Notes: a model not told the origin generated them from the sequence alone. A DNA stretch of 64,000 nt from Alterluteimonas quercicellularis (GCF_021191635.1 NZ_JAIWPR010000004.1:1-64000); one strand, 5' to 3'. Shown: positions 25,567-36,432, counted from the stretch's first letter. Numbers and translations: made by a program.

Positions 25567-26264
25567 TCGCGGTCATCGTCCCCGTGCACAACGAGGAGGC
25601 CCTGCTGGGCGACTGCCTGGCGTCGCTGCGCGAAGCGGCGCGCGCGGTGGAATCGTCCGGCGAGCCCGTGCGCGCGGTGGTGGCGCTGGACCGCTGCACC
25701 GACCGCTCGCGCGCGATCGCGCTCGCCCTCGGGGCGGAGGTGATCGAAGTCCACGCGGGCACCGTCGGTGCGGTACGGCGCGCGGCCGCCGAGCGCGCGC
25801 TGGCGCTGGGCGCGCGCTGGCTGGCGAGCACCGATGCCGACAGCCGCGTGCCGCCCGACTGGCTGCGCGGCCAGCTGCGGTACGGTGCGGACGCGTTCTG
25901 CGGCATGGTGCGGGTGGACGACTGGAGCGGCTACGCGCCCGCCACCGTCGAGGCCTATCTGCGCGCGCATCCGCACGTGGCCGGCCACCGCCACGTGCAC
26001 GGCGCCAACCTGGGCCTGTCGGCGCGCGCGTACCGCCGCTGCGGCGGCTTCGCGCCGCTGGCCTGCGGCGAGGACGTGGCCCTGGTCGCCGCACTGGAGG
26101 CGTGCGGGGCGTCGATCCGCTGGGCGCCCGCGCCGCTGGTGGTCACCAGCGCGCGGCGCGAGGCGCGGGCCCGCGGCGGATTCGCCACCTACCTGGCGCA
26201 GCTCGAGCGCGACCTGGCCGACGCCGCGGCGCCGGCGCCGCTGGCGCTCGCCGCCGGCGGCTGA
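25563..26264 (+). CDS. Family 2 glycosyltransferase (GT-A)
   Basis: This encodes 233 residues. It opens IAVIVPVHNEEALLGDCLASL, the GT2 nucleotide-binding start; LASTDADSRVPPDW contains the DxD metal motif. The C-terminal half has VHGANLGLSARAYRRCGGF and ACGEDVALVAAL, where the ED pair is the usual catalytic region. No transmembrane helix is present, so it is not a processive NodC-type synthase. GTGA overlap (25563-25566) ties it to the methyltransferase. It closes the four-gene operon. Confidence 0.88.
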   Translation: MIAVIVPVHNEEALLGDCLASLREAARAVESSGEPVRAVVALDRCTDRSRAIALALGAEVIEVHAGTVGAVRRAAAERALALGARWLASTDADSRVPPDWLRGQLRYGADAFCGMVRVDDWSGYAPATVEAYLRAHPHVAGHRHVHGANLGLSARAYRRCGGFAPLACGEDVALVAALEACGASIRWAPAPLVVTSARREARARGGFATYLAQLERDLADAAAPAPLALAAGG

Positions 26265-26304
26265 GGGCGCCGGACCGTCGCCGGCCCGGCGCGCCCGCGC
26301 GGCG

Positions 26305-27468
26305 TCAGGGCGTCAGCACCACCTTGCGGCAGTCCTCCTCCTTCTTGTCGAAGGTGGCGTAGCCCTGCGCCGCCTCGGCCAGCGGCAGGCGGTGGGAGAT
26401 GATCGCGCCCGGATCGAGGTCGCCGTTGCCGATGTGCTCCAGCAGCTCCGGCATGAAGCGCTGCACGTGGGTCTGGCCCATGCGGAACGACAGGCCCTTG
26501 TCGAAGGCGTCGCCGAACATGAAGGCGTGCACGAAGCCGGCGTAGACGCCGGGCACGCTGACGATGCCGCAGCGGCGGGTGGCGGCGATGCACTGGCGCA
26601 GCGCGAAGCCGCTGCTGCCTTCGAGCTTCAGCGCGGTGAGCACGCGGTCGGCGGTGCTGCCCTTGGCCTCGAAGCCCACCGCCTCGATCGTCGCGTCCAC
26701 GCCGCGGCCGCCGGTTTCCTCGATGATCCACGCCGCCGGGTCGTCCTGCTCGTCGAAGTCGATCGGGACGACGCCGTAGGTCCGTTCGGCGAAGTCCAGC
26801 CGGTAACCGTGGTGGTCGATCATGAAGATGCGCGAGGCGCCCTGCATGCGCGCGCAGGCCGCGGCCATCAGGCCGACCGGCCCGGCGCCGAAGATCGCCA
26901 CCGTGGACCCTTCGCGGACCTCGGCGTTGAGCACCGCCTGGTAGCCGGTCGGCAGGATGTCGGACAGGAACAGCACCTGCTCGTCGGACAGCGCGTCGGG
27001 AATGCGCAGCGGGCCGACGTTGGCCTGCGGCACGCGCACGTACTCGGCCTGGCCGCCGGGGATGCCGCCGTAGAGATGGCTGTAGCCGAACAGCGCCGCC
27101 GGCGGCTTGAGGCCCTTGCGGTTGAGGATCGCGCCCTGGCCGGTGTTGGTGGTCTCGCAGGCCGCGTACTCGTCGAGCCGGCAGTGGAAGCAGTCGCCGC
27201 AGGCGATGACGAAGGGGATCACCACGCGGTCGCCCGGCCGCACCCGGGTCACGCCGCGGCCGGCCTCCTCCACGACGCCCATGAACTCGTGCCCCAGGAT
27301 GTCGCCGTCGTGCACCTCCGGGATCTTGCCGCGGTAGAGGTGCAGGTCGGAGCCGCAGATGGCGGTGGCGGTCACGCGCAGCAGGATGTCGTCGGCCTCG
27401 ACCAGCTTGGGGTCGGGCACCGTTTCGACGCGCACGTCCTTGCTGCCGTGGTAGGTGAGGGCTTTCAT
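26305..27468 (-). CDS. Zinc-dependent alcohol dehydrogenase (formaldehyde dehydrogenase-like)
   Basis: This encodes 387 residues of the MDR superfamily. Catalytic zinc ligands are in [13 protein letters not shown] and [11 protein letters not shown]. The structural zinc cysteines occur as [15 protein letters not shown]. The nucleotide-binding site is [14 protein letters not shown] followed by [10 protein letters not shown], where the Asp suggests NAD. The long [21 protein letters not shown] insert is typical of the glutathione-independent formaldehyde dehydrogenase-like group common in soil bacteria. It diverges from the first DUF808 gene; no operon partner is present. Confidence 0.9.
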   Translation of the reverse strand: MKALTYHGSKDVRVETVPDPKLVEADDILLRVTATAICGSDLHLYRGKIPEVHDGDILGHEFMGVVEEAGRGVTRVRPGDRVVIPFVIACGDCFHCRLDEYAACETTNTGQGAILNRKGLKPPAALFGYSHLYGGIPGGQAEYVRVPQANVGPLRIPDALSDEQVLFLSDILPTGYQAVLNAEVREGSTVAIFGAGPVGLMAAACARMQGASRIFMIDHHGYRLDFAERTYGVVPIDFDEQDDPAAWIIEETGGRGVDATIEAVGFEAKGSTADRVLTALKLEGSSGFALRQCIAATRRCGIVSVPGVYAGFVHAFMFGDAFDKGLSFRMGQTHVQRFMPELLEHIGNGDLDPGAIISHRLPLAEAAQGYATFDKKEEDCRKVVLTP

Positions 27469-27765
27469 GGCGCTCGCTTGGCTGGGGGGAGCGGATGAAG
27501 TAGCGCCGCCGCGGTCGATGCGGGGTGATTCACGCCGGGCATACGACGCGCGCACCGCGCGCGCACGGCCTGCGCACGCGCCGCGGGCCACGAACGCGGC
27601 GGCCGGCTTCACGGCCGGCTTCATGCCGGTGAACGGGCGCATGTGCGCGGGTTTCCCGCGCGGCCGCCGGGTTCGCGCTGCACTGCATCATCGGCGCGCC
27701 GGATACCGCACAATGGGCGATGGCGCCCAGGGGCGCCCGAACCCGACACCCCCTTCGGAGCCCTC
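27469..27765. other. Divergent intergenic region, ADH and DUF808 genes
   Basis: This 297-bp region separates two divergent starts. I find no supported gene. CGGCCGGCTTCACGGCCGGCTTCAT at about 27600-27625 is a short direct repeat of GGCCGGCTTCA. CACAAT at 27709-27714 is a possible -10 for the DUF808 gene, without a convincing -35. Confidence 0.35.
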
Positions 27766-28692
<927 letters not shown>

Positions 28693-28782
28693 GTCCCGGG
28701 GCCGGGCGGCCGGCCCCGCGTTCACCTGCCGTCGCGGCGGCCGCGTGCAGGATCGCGGCCTGCTTGTCCGCGGACTCCGTGC

Positions 28783-29592
28783 ATGGATCGCGTCCTGCGC
28801 TGCCTGCTCGTCGCGTCGCTGCTGGCGGTGGCCGTCCCGGCCCAGGCCCGCACGGTCTGGCGCTGCGTGCGCGACGGCACGGTGAGCCTGTCGACCGCGC
28901 CGGAGCCGGGCTCGAAGTGCGTGGCCCACGAGCTCGACGACAACGCCGTGCAGACGCCCAACCTGTGGGGCGACTTCGGGGTGTTCAGCGGCACGCTCTA
29001 CGAGCGCGAGCAGGACGGCCGCCTGGTCTACGGCACCCGCAACCTGCCGGGCTCCCGGGTCTACCTGCGCTTCACCGCGCAGACCCCGCCGGGCGAGCCG
29101 GCGCACGCCGGCCTGGGCGAGGTCGGCGCGCCGCGGCTGGCGCCGCACAGCGCGGCGTTCCGGGCCGCGGCAAGGCGCTACCGGCTCGACGAGGCCTGGC
29201 TGCGGGCGATCGCGCACGCCGAGAGCGCGTTCGACGCGGCGGCGGTGTCGTCCAAGGGCGCGCAGGGGGTGATGCAGCTGATGCCCGAGGTGGCGACGGA
29301 GTACGGCGTGGCCGACCCGTTCGCGCCCGAGCAGTCGATCGACGGCGGCGCGCGCTACCTGCGCGACCTGCTGCGGCGCTACGGCGGCGACCGCCTGCTG
29401 GCGCTGGCCGCCTACAACGCCGGCATCGGCACGGTGGCGCGCTACGGCGGGGTGCCGCCGTACCAGGAGACCCAGGCCTACGTGGCCAAGGTGGGCGCGC
29501 TGCACCGGCGCTACCAGGAGGCGCTGGGCACCGCACCGGAGCGGCCGGCCGGCGCGGTGAGCCCGTCGCCGGCCGGACAGCCCGCGCGCTAG
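28783..29592 (+). CDS. Exported lytic transglycosylase (SLT domain)
   Basis: This encodes 269 residues with a signal peptide (about 1-22, ending AQA). Residues 23-110 form a small N-terminal domain (TVWRCVRDGTVSLSTAPEPG) with two Cys, as in DUF4124-type exported proteins. The SLT domain follows: AIAHAESAFDAAAVSSKGAQG with the catalytic Glu, GVMQLMPEVATEYGV and LALAAYNAGIG. It should cleave the MurNAc-GlcNAc bond of peptidoglycan with anhydro ends. The size and layout resemble the small transglycosylases linked to secretion systems, though none is adjacent. Confidence 0.92.
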   Translation: MDRVLRCLLVASLLAVAVPAQARTVWRCVRDGTVSLSTAPEPGSKCVAHELDDNAVQTPNLWGDFGVFSGTLYEREQDGRLVYGTRNLPGSRVYLRFTAQTPPGEPAHAGLGEVGAPRLAPHSAAFRAAARRYRLDEAWLRAIAHAESAFDAAAVSSKGAQGVMQLMPEVATEYGVADPFAPEQSIDGGARYLRDLLRRYGGDRLLALAAYNAGIGTVARYGGVPPYQETQAYVAKVGALHRRYQEALGTAPERPAGAVSPSPAGQPAR

Positions 29593-29622
29593 GCACCGGG
29601 AGGGCTTGCGCCGCCCGCGCGC

Positions 29623-31194
29623 CTACCGCCCGGCGTCGCCGCCGGCGGCCTCGCGCTCGGCCTGCTGCGCCTGCTCGCGCTCGATCCAGGCCTCGATCGT
29701 GCGCCGCGCGCGGCGCTCCTCGGCCTTCTCGCGCAGCGCTTCCAGGCTCAGCACCCGGTGCAGGCCCACCATCACCCCGACAAGCAGCAGCGCGAACGGC
29801 AGCGCGGCGATGGTGATCAGCGCCTGCAGCGCGTCCAGGCCGCCGGCGACCAGCATCGCCGCGGCGACCAGCGCGATCGCCGAGCCCCAGACCAGCTTGC
29901 GCCGCAGCGGCGGGTCGCCGGCCGCCTCGCTGGACATCGAGCCCAGCACCAGCACCGCGGAATCGGCGGAGGTGACGAAGAAGATCGCCACCAGCAGGAT
30001 CGCCAGCCCGGACAGCAGACCCGACAGCGGCAGGCTGTCGAACATCAGGTACAGCACGGTCTCGTAGCCGTCGGCCAGGGCGCCCGTCATGTCCACGCTG
30101 CCGAACAGCTGCGCCCACAGCGCGGTGCCGCCGAAGGTGGCGAACCAGGCGAAGCCGAGCAGGGTGGGCGCCACCACCACGCCCAGCACGAACTCGCGCA
30201 GGCTGCGGCCGTAGGAGACGCGGGCGATGAAGGCGCCGACGAAGGGCGACCACGAGATCCACCAGGCCCAGTAGAAGATCGTCCAGTCCGCCACCCAGCT
30301 GCTGCCGGAGAACGGCGCCATGCGCAGGCTCATCTCGACCAGGTGGTCGAGGTAGCTGCCCAGCGAGGTGGTGAAGGTGTCGAAGACGAAGCCGGTCGGC
30401 CCCAGCAGCGCCACCAGCACCAGCAGCGCGCCGGCCAGGGCGAGGTTGAAGCTGGACAGCCATTTGATGCCGCGGTCCACGCCGCTGGCGCTCGAGGCCG
30501 TGTACAGCACGAAGGCGACGGCGATCACCGCCATCTGCAACGGCAGGCCGTTCTGCAGCCCGAACACGCGGGCCAGGCCGGCGCCGATCTGCAGGGTGCC
30601 CATGCCCAGCGTGGTTGCCACGCCGAGCGCGGTCGCGACCACCGCGACGATGTTCACCGCGCGGCCGATCCAGCCGCGGTGGCGCTCGCCGATCAGCGGC
30701 TGCAGCAGGTCGCTGATCAGGCCGCGGCCGTTGCGGTTGTACTGGAACCAGGCGATCGCCAGGCCCATCAGCGCGTAGATCGCCCACGGGTGCAGGCCCC
30801 AGTGGAAGAACGCGTAGCGCATCGCCGCGCGCGCGGCCTGGGGGCTTTCCGGCGCCAGGCCTTCGGGCGGGGTCACCAGGTGCGAGACCGGCTCCGCCGC
30901 GCCCCAGAACACCAGGCCGATCCCCATGCCGGCGGCGAACAGCATCGACAGCCACGCGGTGTTGGAGAACTCCGGCTCGGCGTCGCGTCCGCCGATGCGC
31001 AGCCGCGACAGCGGGCCGAAGGCGATGTAGAGCACGAAGGCCAGGATCAGGAACACGATCAGCAGGTACAGCCAGCCGGCGTGGCGGATCACCGCCGCCA
31101 GCGCCGGGCCGGTCATCGCCTGGAACGACGCCGGCGCCAGGCCGGCGGCGAGCGACAGGACGAGGATCAGGCACAGCGAGATGCGGAAGATCAT
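29623..31194 (-). CDS. BCCT family transporter (betaine/choline/carnitine)
   Basis: This encodes 523 residues with about twelve hydrophobic helices. The signature MGIGLVFWGAAEPVSHLVTP and the FHWGLHPWAIYALMGL stretch, with aromatic residues for the quaternary ammonium box, identify the BCCT family. ADSAVLVLGSMSSEAAG is the conserved helix-8/9 part. The C-terminal tail (LEALREKAEERRARRTIEAW, then EQAQQAE) is charged and may sense osmotic state, as in BetP. Choline dehydrogenase genes are not near, so substrate cannot be set. It diverges from the YhiN gene. Confidence 0.93.
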   Translation of the reverse strand: MIFRISLCLILVLSLAAGLAPASFQAMTGPALAAVIRHAGWLYLLIVFLILAFVLYIAFGPLSRLRIGGRDAEPEFSNTAWLSMLFAAGMGIGLVFWGAAEPVSHLVTPPEGLAPESPQAARAAMRYAFFHWGLHPWAIYALMGLAIAWFQYNRNGRGLISDLLQPLIGERHRGWIGRAVNIVAVVATALGVATTLGMGTLQIGAGLARVFGLQNGLPLQMAVIAVAFVLYTASSASGVDRGIKWLSSFNLALAGALLVLVALLGPTGFVFDTFTTSLGSYLDHLVEMSLRMAPFSGSSWVADWTIFYWAWWISWSPFVGAFIARVSYGRSLREFVLGVVVAPTLLGFAWFATFGGTALWAQLFGSVDMTGALADGYETVLYLMFDSLPLSGLLSGLAILLVAIFFVTSADSAVLVLGSMSSEAAGDPPLRRKLVWGSAIALVAAAMLVAGGLDALQALITIAALPFALLLVGVMVGLHRVLSLEALREKAEERRARRTIEAWIEREQAQQAEREAAGGDAGR

Positions 31195-31272
31195 GGGCGC
31201 TCCATGCAGGAAAAACGCGCCATTGTCCGCATCCGCGCCTTCGGCCGCGATGAAGCCCGCGCCGGCACCGCC

Positions 31273-31278
31273 TAGAAT
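31273..31278 (+). promoter_or_regulatory. Candidate -10 box of yhiN-like gene
   Basis: TAGAAT matches the -10 consensus at five of six positions. A transcript beginning near 31285 would have an 80-base leader before the GTG at 31367 and would exclude in-frame ATGs further upstream, which helps decide the start of that gene. Confidence 0.35.
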
Positions 31279-31366
31279 GCCCGGCCCTGTCTACGCCCGC
31301 CGCGATGCCGATGTCCTCCCGCCCGGTTCACCACGCGCCGCCATCCGGCGAACGGCGGGCGCCGCG

Positions 31367-32560
31367 GTGAACGTCGTCGACACCGACGTCGCCGTCGTCG
31401 GCGGCGGTGCGGCCGGCCTGATGTGCGCGATGACCGCGGCAGGCCGCGGCCTGCGCGTGCTGGTGCTGGAAGGCGCCAACCGGGTCGGCAAGAAGATCCT
31501 CATGTCCGGCGGCGGGCGCTGCAACTTCACCAACACCGGCACCACGCCCGAGCAGTACCTCTCGGCCAACCCGCACTTCGTCAAGTCCGCGCTGGCGCGC
31601 TACACCCCGTGGCATTTCCTGGAGCTGGTCGAGCGGCACCGCATCGCCTGGCACGAGAAGGAGGCCGGCCAGCTGTTCTGCGACGAGTCCTCGAAGCTGG
31701 TGGTGCGCATGCTGCTGGACGAGTGCGCGCGCGCCGGGGCGCGGATCGAGACGCAGGCGGCGATCGCCCGCGTCGGGCGCGACGACGCCGGCCGCTTCGA
31801 GCTGGACTGCCGGCTGGGCCGGGTGCGCGCGTCGCGGCTGGTGGTGGCCAGCGGCGGCCTGTCGATCCCCAGCCTCGGCGCCAGCGGCTTCGGCTACGCC
31901 CTGGCCGCCGACTTCGGCCACGCCGTGCTGCCCACGCGCGCCGGGCTGGTGCCGCTGACGCTGAGCGGCCGCCACCAGGAGCGCCTGGACGGCCTGGCCG
32001 GGGTCTCGCTGCCGGTGGAGGTGCGCTGCAACGGCCGCGCCTTCGCCGACGCGCTGCTGTTCACCCACCGCGGGGTCAGCGGCCCCGCCATCCTGCAGAT
32101 CTCGTCGTACTGGCACCCGGGCGACGACCTGCGCCTGGACCTGCTGCCCGGCCGCGACGCCCACGCGCTGCTGCAGGCCTGGCAGCGCGAGCGCCCGGCC
32201 GCCGAGCTGCGGACCCTGCTGGCCGAGGCGCTGCCGCGGCGCTTCGCCCAGCGCCTGGCCGAGCGGTGGCTGCCGAGCCGGCCGATGCGGCAGTACCCGC
32301 CGCCGGAACTGCGGCGGATGGCGGCGCTGCTGCACGACTGGCCGCTGGTGGCCAGCGGCACCGAGGGCTACCGCACCGCCGAGGTGACCCTGGGCGGGGT
32401 GGACACCGACCAGGTGTCCTCGTCCACGTTCGAGTCGCGCTCGGTGCCCGGCCTGCACTTCGTCGGCGAGGTGCTCGACGTCGCCGGCTGGCTGGGCGGC
32501 TACAACTTCCAGTGGGCCTGGGCCTCGGGCCACGCCGCCGGCGAGGCCGTGGCATCCTGA
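31367..32560 (+). CDS. NAD(P)/FAD-dependent oxidoreductase, YhiN/HI0933 family
   Basis: This encodes 397 residues. The N-terminal dinucleotide motif is VAVVGGGAAGLMCAMTAAGRG, followed by NRVGKKILMSGGGRCNFTN, a sequence nearly unique to HI0933/YhiN flavoproteins. The C-terminus FVGEVLDVAGWLGGYNFQWAWASG closes the FAD site and is equally diagnostic. Enzymatic function is not settled; some members are annotated as aminoacetone oxidase. The start is GTG, chosen because it places the Rossmann strand eight residues in. The FKBP gene follows after 28 bp. Confidence 0.92.
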   Translation: MNVVDTDVAVVGGGAAGLMCAMTAAGRGLRVLVLEGANRVGKKILMSGGGRCNFTNTGTTPEQYLSANPHFVKSALARYTPWHFLELVERHRIAWHEKEAGQLFCDESSKLVVRMLLDECARAGARIETQAAIARVGRDDAGRFELDCRLGRVRASRLVVASGGLSIPSLGASGFGYALAADFGHAVLPTRAGLVPLTLSGRHQERLDGLAGVSLPVEVRCNGRAFADALLFTHRGVSGPAILQISSYWHPGDDLRLDLLPGRDAHALLQAWQRERPAAELRTLLAEALPRRFAQRLAERWLPSRPMRQYPPPELRRMAALLHDWPLVASGTEGYRTAEVTLGGVDTDQVSSSTFESRSVPGLHFVGEVLDVAGWLGGYNFQWAWASGHAAGEAVAS

Positions 32561-32588
32561 GCGGCCATCCGCCGCCCGCAGGTGCGCC

Positions 32589-33041
32589 GTGCCGCGTCCC
32601 CTCCGCCGTCTCGTCCCGTCCTGCCTCGCACTGTGCCTGCTGCTCGCCGGTTGCGGCGGCGGCCCCGCGCCGTACACCGGCGGCGGCGTCGAAGCACTGC
32701 AGGTCGTCGAGGTCGCGCCCGGCGAGGGCGAGGCGGCGCGCGCCGGAGACACGGTGACGGTGCACTACAGCGGCTGGCTGTACGACGAGAACGCGCCGGA
32801 CCTGCGCGGCGCCGAGTTCGACAGCTCACGCGAGCGCGGGCAGCCGTTCTCCTTCCTGCTGGGCGCGGGGCGGGTCGTGCGCGGCTGGGACGAGGGCGTG
32901 GCCGGCATGCGGGTGGGCGGGCGCCGCGAACTGCGGATCCCGGCCGACCTCGCCTACGGCGATCGCGGCGCCGGCCGGGTCATCCCGCCGGGCGCATCGC
33001 TGCTGTTCGAGGTGGAGCTGCTGGGGGTCGAGCGGCCCTAG
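32589..33041 (+). CDS. Lipoprotein FKBP-type peptidyl-prolyl isomerase
   Basis: This encodes 150 residues. The N-terminus LALCLLLAGCGGG has a lipobox (LLAGC) with Gly after the Cys, so outer-membrane sorting is possible. One FKBP domain follows: GDTVTVHYSGWLYDENAPDL, FDSSRERGQPFSFLLGAGRVVRGWDEGVAGMRVGGRRELRIP and VIPPGASLLFEVELL. All core aromatic and Asp residues of the FK506 pocket are present. It should speed prolyl cis-trans folding in the periplasm. It resembles Mip-like proteins without the dimerisation helix. The start is GTG. Confidence 0.92.
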   Translation: MPRPLRRLVPSCLALCLLLAGCGGGPAPYTGGGVEALQVVEVAPGEGEAARAGDTVTVHYSGWLYDENAPDLRGAEFDSSRERGQPFSFLLGAGRVVRGWDEGVAGMRVGGRRELRIPADLAYGDRGAGRVIPPGASLLFEVELLGVERP

Positions 33042-33057
33042 GGCCGGACGCCGGCGC

Positions 33058-33339
33058 TCAGGCCGGCAGCTTCAGCGCCGGGAACTGCCCGGTCATGCGC
33101 ACGCCGTCCGCCAGGCCCCAGCGCACGCCGATCCGGCGCAGCCGCGCTTCCACGTCCGCGCGGATCGAGGCCGGCGCGAGGTCGAGCACGGCGTCGTGCC
33201 GCTCCGCCCAGGCATTGGCGTAGGAGAACAGGTCGCGATGCAGGTGCTGCAGGCCGGGCATCTCCGCCTCGAGCTGGGCGAGCGCGTCCTCGACGGCTTG
33301 CAGCGAGCGCACGGTGCCGGGGAGAGGGGGATGGGGCAT
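33058..33339 (-). CDS. Small conserved-looking protein, unknown
   Basis: This encodes 93 residues. I know no family name. It is an acidic, helical, soluble protein: an N-terminal coiled stretch (TVRSLQAVEDALAQLEAEMP), a middle HLHRDLFSYANAWAERHDAV, and a C-terminal IRADVEARLRRIGVRWGLADG. Codon use matches the neighbours. Its stop lies 17 bp after the convergent FKBP stop. A GGAG-type ribosome site is not evident; the ATG at 33339 is the only reasonable start before a long stretch unlike protein. Confidence 0.6.
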   Translation of the reverse strand: MPHPPLPGTVRSLQAVEDALAQLEAEMPGLQHLHRDLFSYANAWAERHDAVLDLAPASIRADVEARLRRIGVRWGLADGVRMTGQFPALKLPA

Positions 33340-33558
33340 GGGGCCGGCCGATTTGGGGCGCACTGTGGGGAGCTCGACACTAGGGATGTGATCGCTACGG
33401 AAATGTGAATGTGACCCACTGTGCACGCGGAGGCAATGCCGGCGAGGTGCCGGCGTCTCCGCGCGGTCGCCCGTCCGTTCGTGCCCGGGCCTGCGGCAGG
33501 GCTCATCCCGGCGCCATCGCGCGCGGGCGAGAATGCCGCCACGCACACCGGAGACCCC

Positions 33559-34452
<894 letters not shown>

Positions 34453-34509
34453 TCCGGCGCTCATGCGCGCCGAGGCATGCTGGCGTTCCGCAAGCCCGAG
34501 GCCGGCATC

Positions 34510-34830
34510 ATGCAGCACGATCGCGACTACGCACCCGAGACGATCAGCCGCGAGCAGGTCGACGCCCTGCCGGGCGCGGTGGTGCTGGACTTCGGTACCG
34601 GCTGGTGCGGGTACTGCCAGGCCGCGCGGCCGCTGGTGGACGCCGCGCTGCGCGGGCGTGCCGACGTGCGCCACCTGCGCATCGAGGACGGCCGCGGCCG
34701 CCCGCTCGGCCGCAGCTACGGGGTGAAGCTGTGGCCGACGCTGGTGCTGCTGCGCGACGGCGTGGAGGTCGGGCGGCTGGTGCGGCCGCCGGATGCGCGG
34801 GCGGTCGAGGCCGCGCTGGCGGGGTTGTGA
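34510..34830 (+). CDS. Thioredoxin family protein with WCGYC site
   Basis: This encodes 106 residues. The fold is plain: VVLDFGTGWCGYCQAARPLVD with the redox site Cys-Gly-Tyr-Cys, VRHLRIEDGRGRPLGRSYGVKLWPTLVLLRDGVEVGRLV with the cis-proline in LWPTLV. The usual Pro between the active cysteines is Tyr, which should raise the redox potential and favour isomerase- or oxidase-like behaviour. No signal peptide is present, so it is cytoplasmic. I prefer the ATG at 34510; an ATG at 34477 adds 11 residues but has its GAGG too close. Confidence 0.85.
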   Translation: MQHDRDYAPETISREQVDALPGAVVLDFGTGWCGYCQAARPLVDAALRGRADVRHLRIEDGRGRPLGRSYGVKLWPTLVLLRDGVEVGRLVRPPDARAVEAALAGL

Positions 34831-34927
34831 ACGCCGCCGCGGCCTCTTAACGCGCCGTCGCCGCCCCCGTCACGGGCGACCGCCGACACTGCGGCGCGAC
34901 GGGCGATGGCCCATAGAGGAGGCGACG

Positions 34928-35326
34928 ATGACGGTGAAGATTCCGGCCGGGACCCTGGTCGTGGTGGCCGACGGCGGCGGCGCGCGCGTGTTCCGCAACG
35001 TCGGCGACGAGCGCAGCCTGACGCTGCGCCAGGAGGAACTGCTCGAACTGGTCGACATGAACGACGACGGCCCCGCCGGCAGCATGCCGCCGGAGGCCGG
35101 CGGCTCGGAGATCGACGAGGCGACCTTCGCCAAGCAGCTCGCGCAGCGCCTCAACGCCGGGGCGCTGAAGCAGCGCTACGACGACCTGGTGCTGCTGGCC
35201 GATCCGCAGACGCTGGGCCAGATGCGGCCGCTGCTGCACAAGGAGACCGTGCAGCGCCTGCGCGCGGAAGTGGCCAAGAACCTCACCAACGCGCCGCTGG
35301 CGGACATCGAGCGCGCGCTGTCCTGA
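34928..35326 (+). CDS. Host attachment family protein
   Basis: This encodes 132 residues. KIPAGTLVVVADGGGARVFRN at the start and the ADPQTLGQMRPLLHKETVQRLRAEVAKNLTNAP end match the family named for the Agrobacterium attachment protein (PF10116 type), with an eRF1-like release-factor fold. The name overstates what is known: the family is widespread, soluble and without shown activity. AGAGGAGG stands just before the ATG. It stands alone, with convergent neighbour 35380-36432. Confidence 0.82.
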   Translation: MTVKIPAGTLVVVADGGGARVFRNVGDERSLTLRQEELLELVDMNDDGPAGSMPPEAGGSEIDEATFAKQLAQRLNAGALKQRYDDLVLLADPQTLGQMRPLLHKETVQRLRAEVAKNLTNAPLADIERALS

Positions 35327-35379
35327 CGATCGCGCCGCCCGGCCCGCCCGCGACGGCGGGGCGGGCGGCGCGGCACGGG

Positions 35380-36432
35380 TCAACCGTCCCGCAGGCTGGC
35401 GATGTCGATGACGAAGCGGTAGCGCACGTCGCCGGCGAGCATGCGCTCGTAGGCCTGGTTGATCTCGGCGATGCCGATCACCTCGACGTCCGAGGCGACG
35501 CCGTGCTCGGCGCAGAAGTCCAGCATCTCCTGGGTCTCGCGGATGCCGCCGATCATCGAGCCGGCCAGGCGCCGGCGCCTGCCGATCAGCGGGAACGCGC
35601 CCAGCGGCGTCGGGGCGTCCGGAACGCCGAGCAGCACCATGGTGCCGTCGACCTTCAGCAACCCGAGGTAGGCGTTGTAGTCGTGCTGGGCGGAGACGGT
35701 GTCGACGATGAAGTCGAAACGCCCCGCGTTGGCCCGGAACGCGCCCTCCTCGCGGGTGGAGAGGAAATCGTTCGCGCCCAGCGCGAGCGCGTCCTCTCGC
35801 TTGGCCGGCGAGGTGCTGAGCACGGTGACCTCCGCGCCCATGGCGCGCGCCAGCTTCACCGCCATGTGGCCCAGGCCGCCCAGGCCGACCACGGCCACGG
35901 TGTCGCCGGGCTTCACCCCGAAGTGGCGCAGCGGCGAGTAGGTGGTGATGCCCGCGCACAGCAGCGGCGCGGCGCGCTCGAGCGGGATGCCGTCGGGGAT
36001 GCGCAGCACGTAGTCCTCGTCGACCACGATGCGGGTGGAGTAGCCGCCGTAGGTGGGCGCGCCGGTGTCGCGCTCGCGGCCGTTGTAGGTGCCGGTCATG
36101 CCCTGGTCGCAGTACTGCTCCTCGCCGGCGCGGCACTGCGGGCACTCGCGGCAGGAATCGACGAAGCAGCCGACCCCGACCACGTCGCCGACGGCGAACT
36201 TCGACACCGACGCGCCGGCGGCGGCGACGCGGCCGACGATCTCGTGGCCGGGCACCATCGGGAAGATCGAGCCGCCCCACTCGTCGCGGGCCTGGTGGAT
36301 GTCGGAATGGCAGACGCCGCAGTACAGGATGTCGATCAGCACATCGCGCTCGCGCGGGGCGCGGCGTTCGATGGTCAGCGGGGCGAGCGGCGCGCGCGCG
36401 GAGGGCGCGGCGTAGGCGGGCGTGGCGGTCAT
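35380..36432 (-). CDS. NAD(P)-dependent alcohol dehydrogenase, CAD/YahK type
   Basis: This encodes 350 residues. Catalytic zinc ligands are in LYCGVCHSDIHQAR and MVPGHEIVGRV. The structural zinc set is in DSCRECPQCRAGEEQYC. The cofactor site is VAVVGLGGLGHMAVKLARAMG followed by VTVLSTSPAKRE, where Ser at the end of beta-2 points to NADPH. YahK-like enzymes reduce a broad range of aldehydes. It is a different branch from the ADH at 26305. It is probably involved in aldehyde detoxification; no partner gene is near. Confidence 0.93.
   Translation of the reverse strand: MTATPAYAAPSARAPLAPLTIERRAPRERDVLIDILYCGVCHSDIHQARDEWGGSIFPMVPGHEIVGRVAAAGASVSKFAVGDVVGVGCFVDSCRECPQCRAGEEQYCDQGMTGTYNGRERDTGAPTYGGYSTRIVVDEDYVLRIPDGIPLERAAPLLCAGITTYSPLRHFGVKPGDTVAVVGLGGLGHMAVKLARAMGAEVTVLSTSPAKREDALALGANDFLSTREEGAFRANAGRFDFIVDTVSAQHDYNAYLGLLKVDGTMVLLGVPDAPTPLGAFPLIGRRRRLAGSMIGGIRETQEMLDFCAEHGVASDVEVIGIAEINQAYERMLAGDVRYRFVIDIASLRDG

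Noticed and set aside
33385-33425. CRP/Clp-like site upstream of the second DUF808 gene
   Set aside because: Several TGTGA half sites occur, but none has a matching TCACA at the right spacing.
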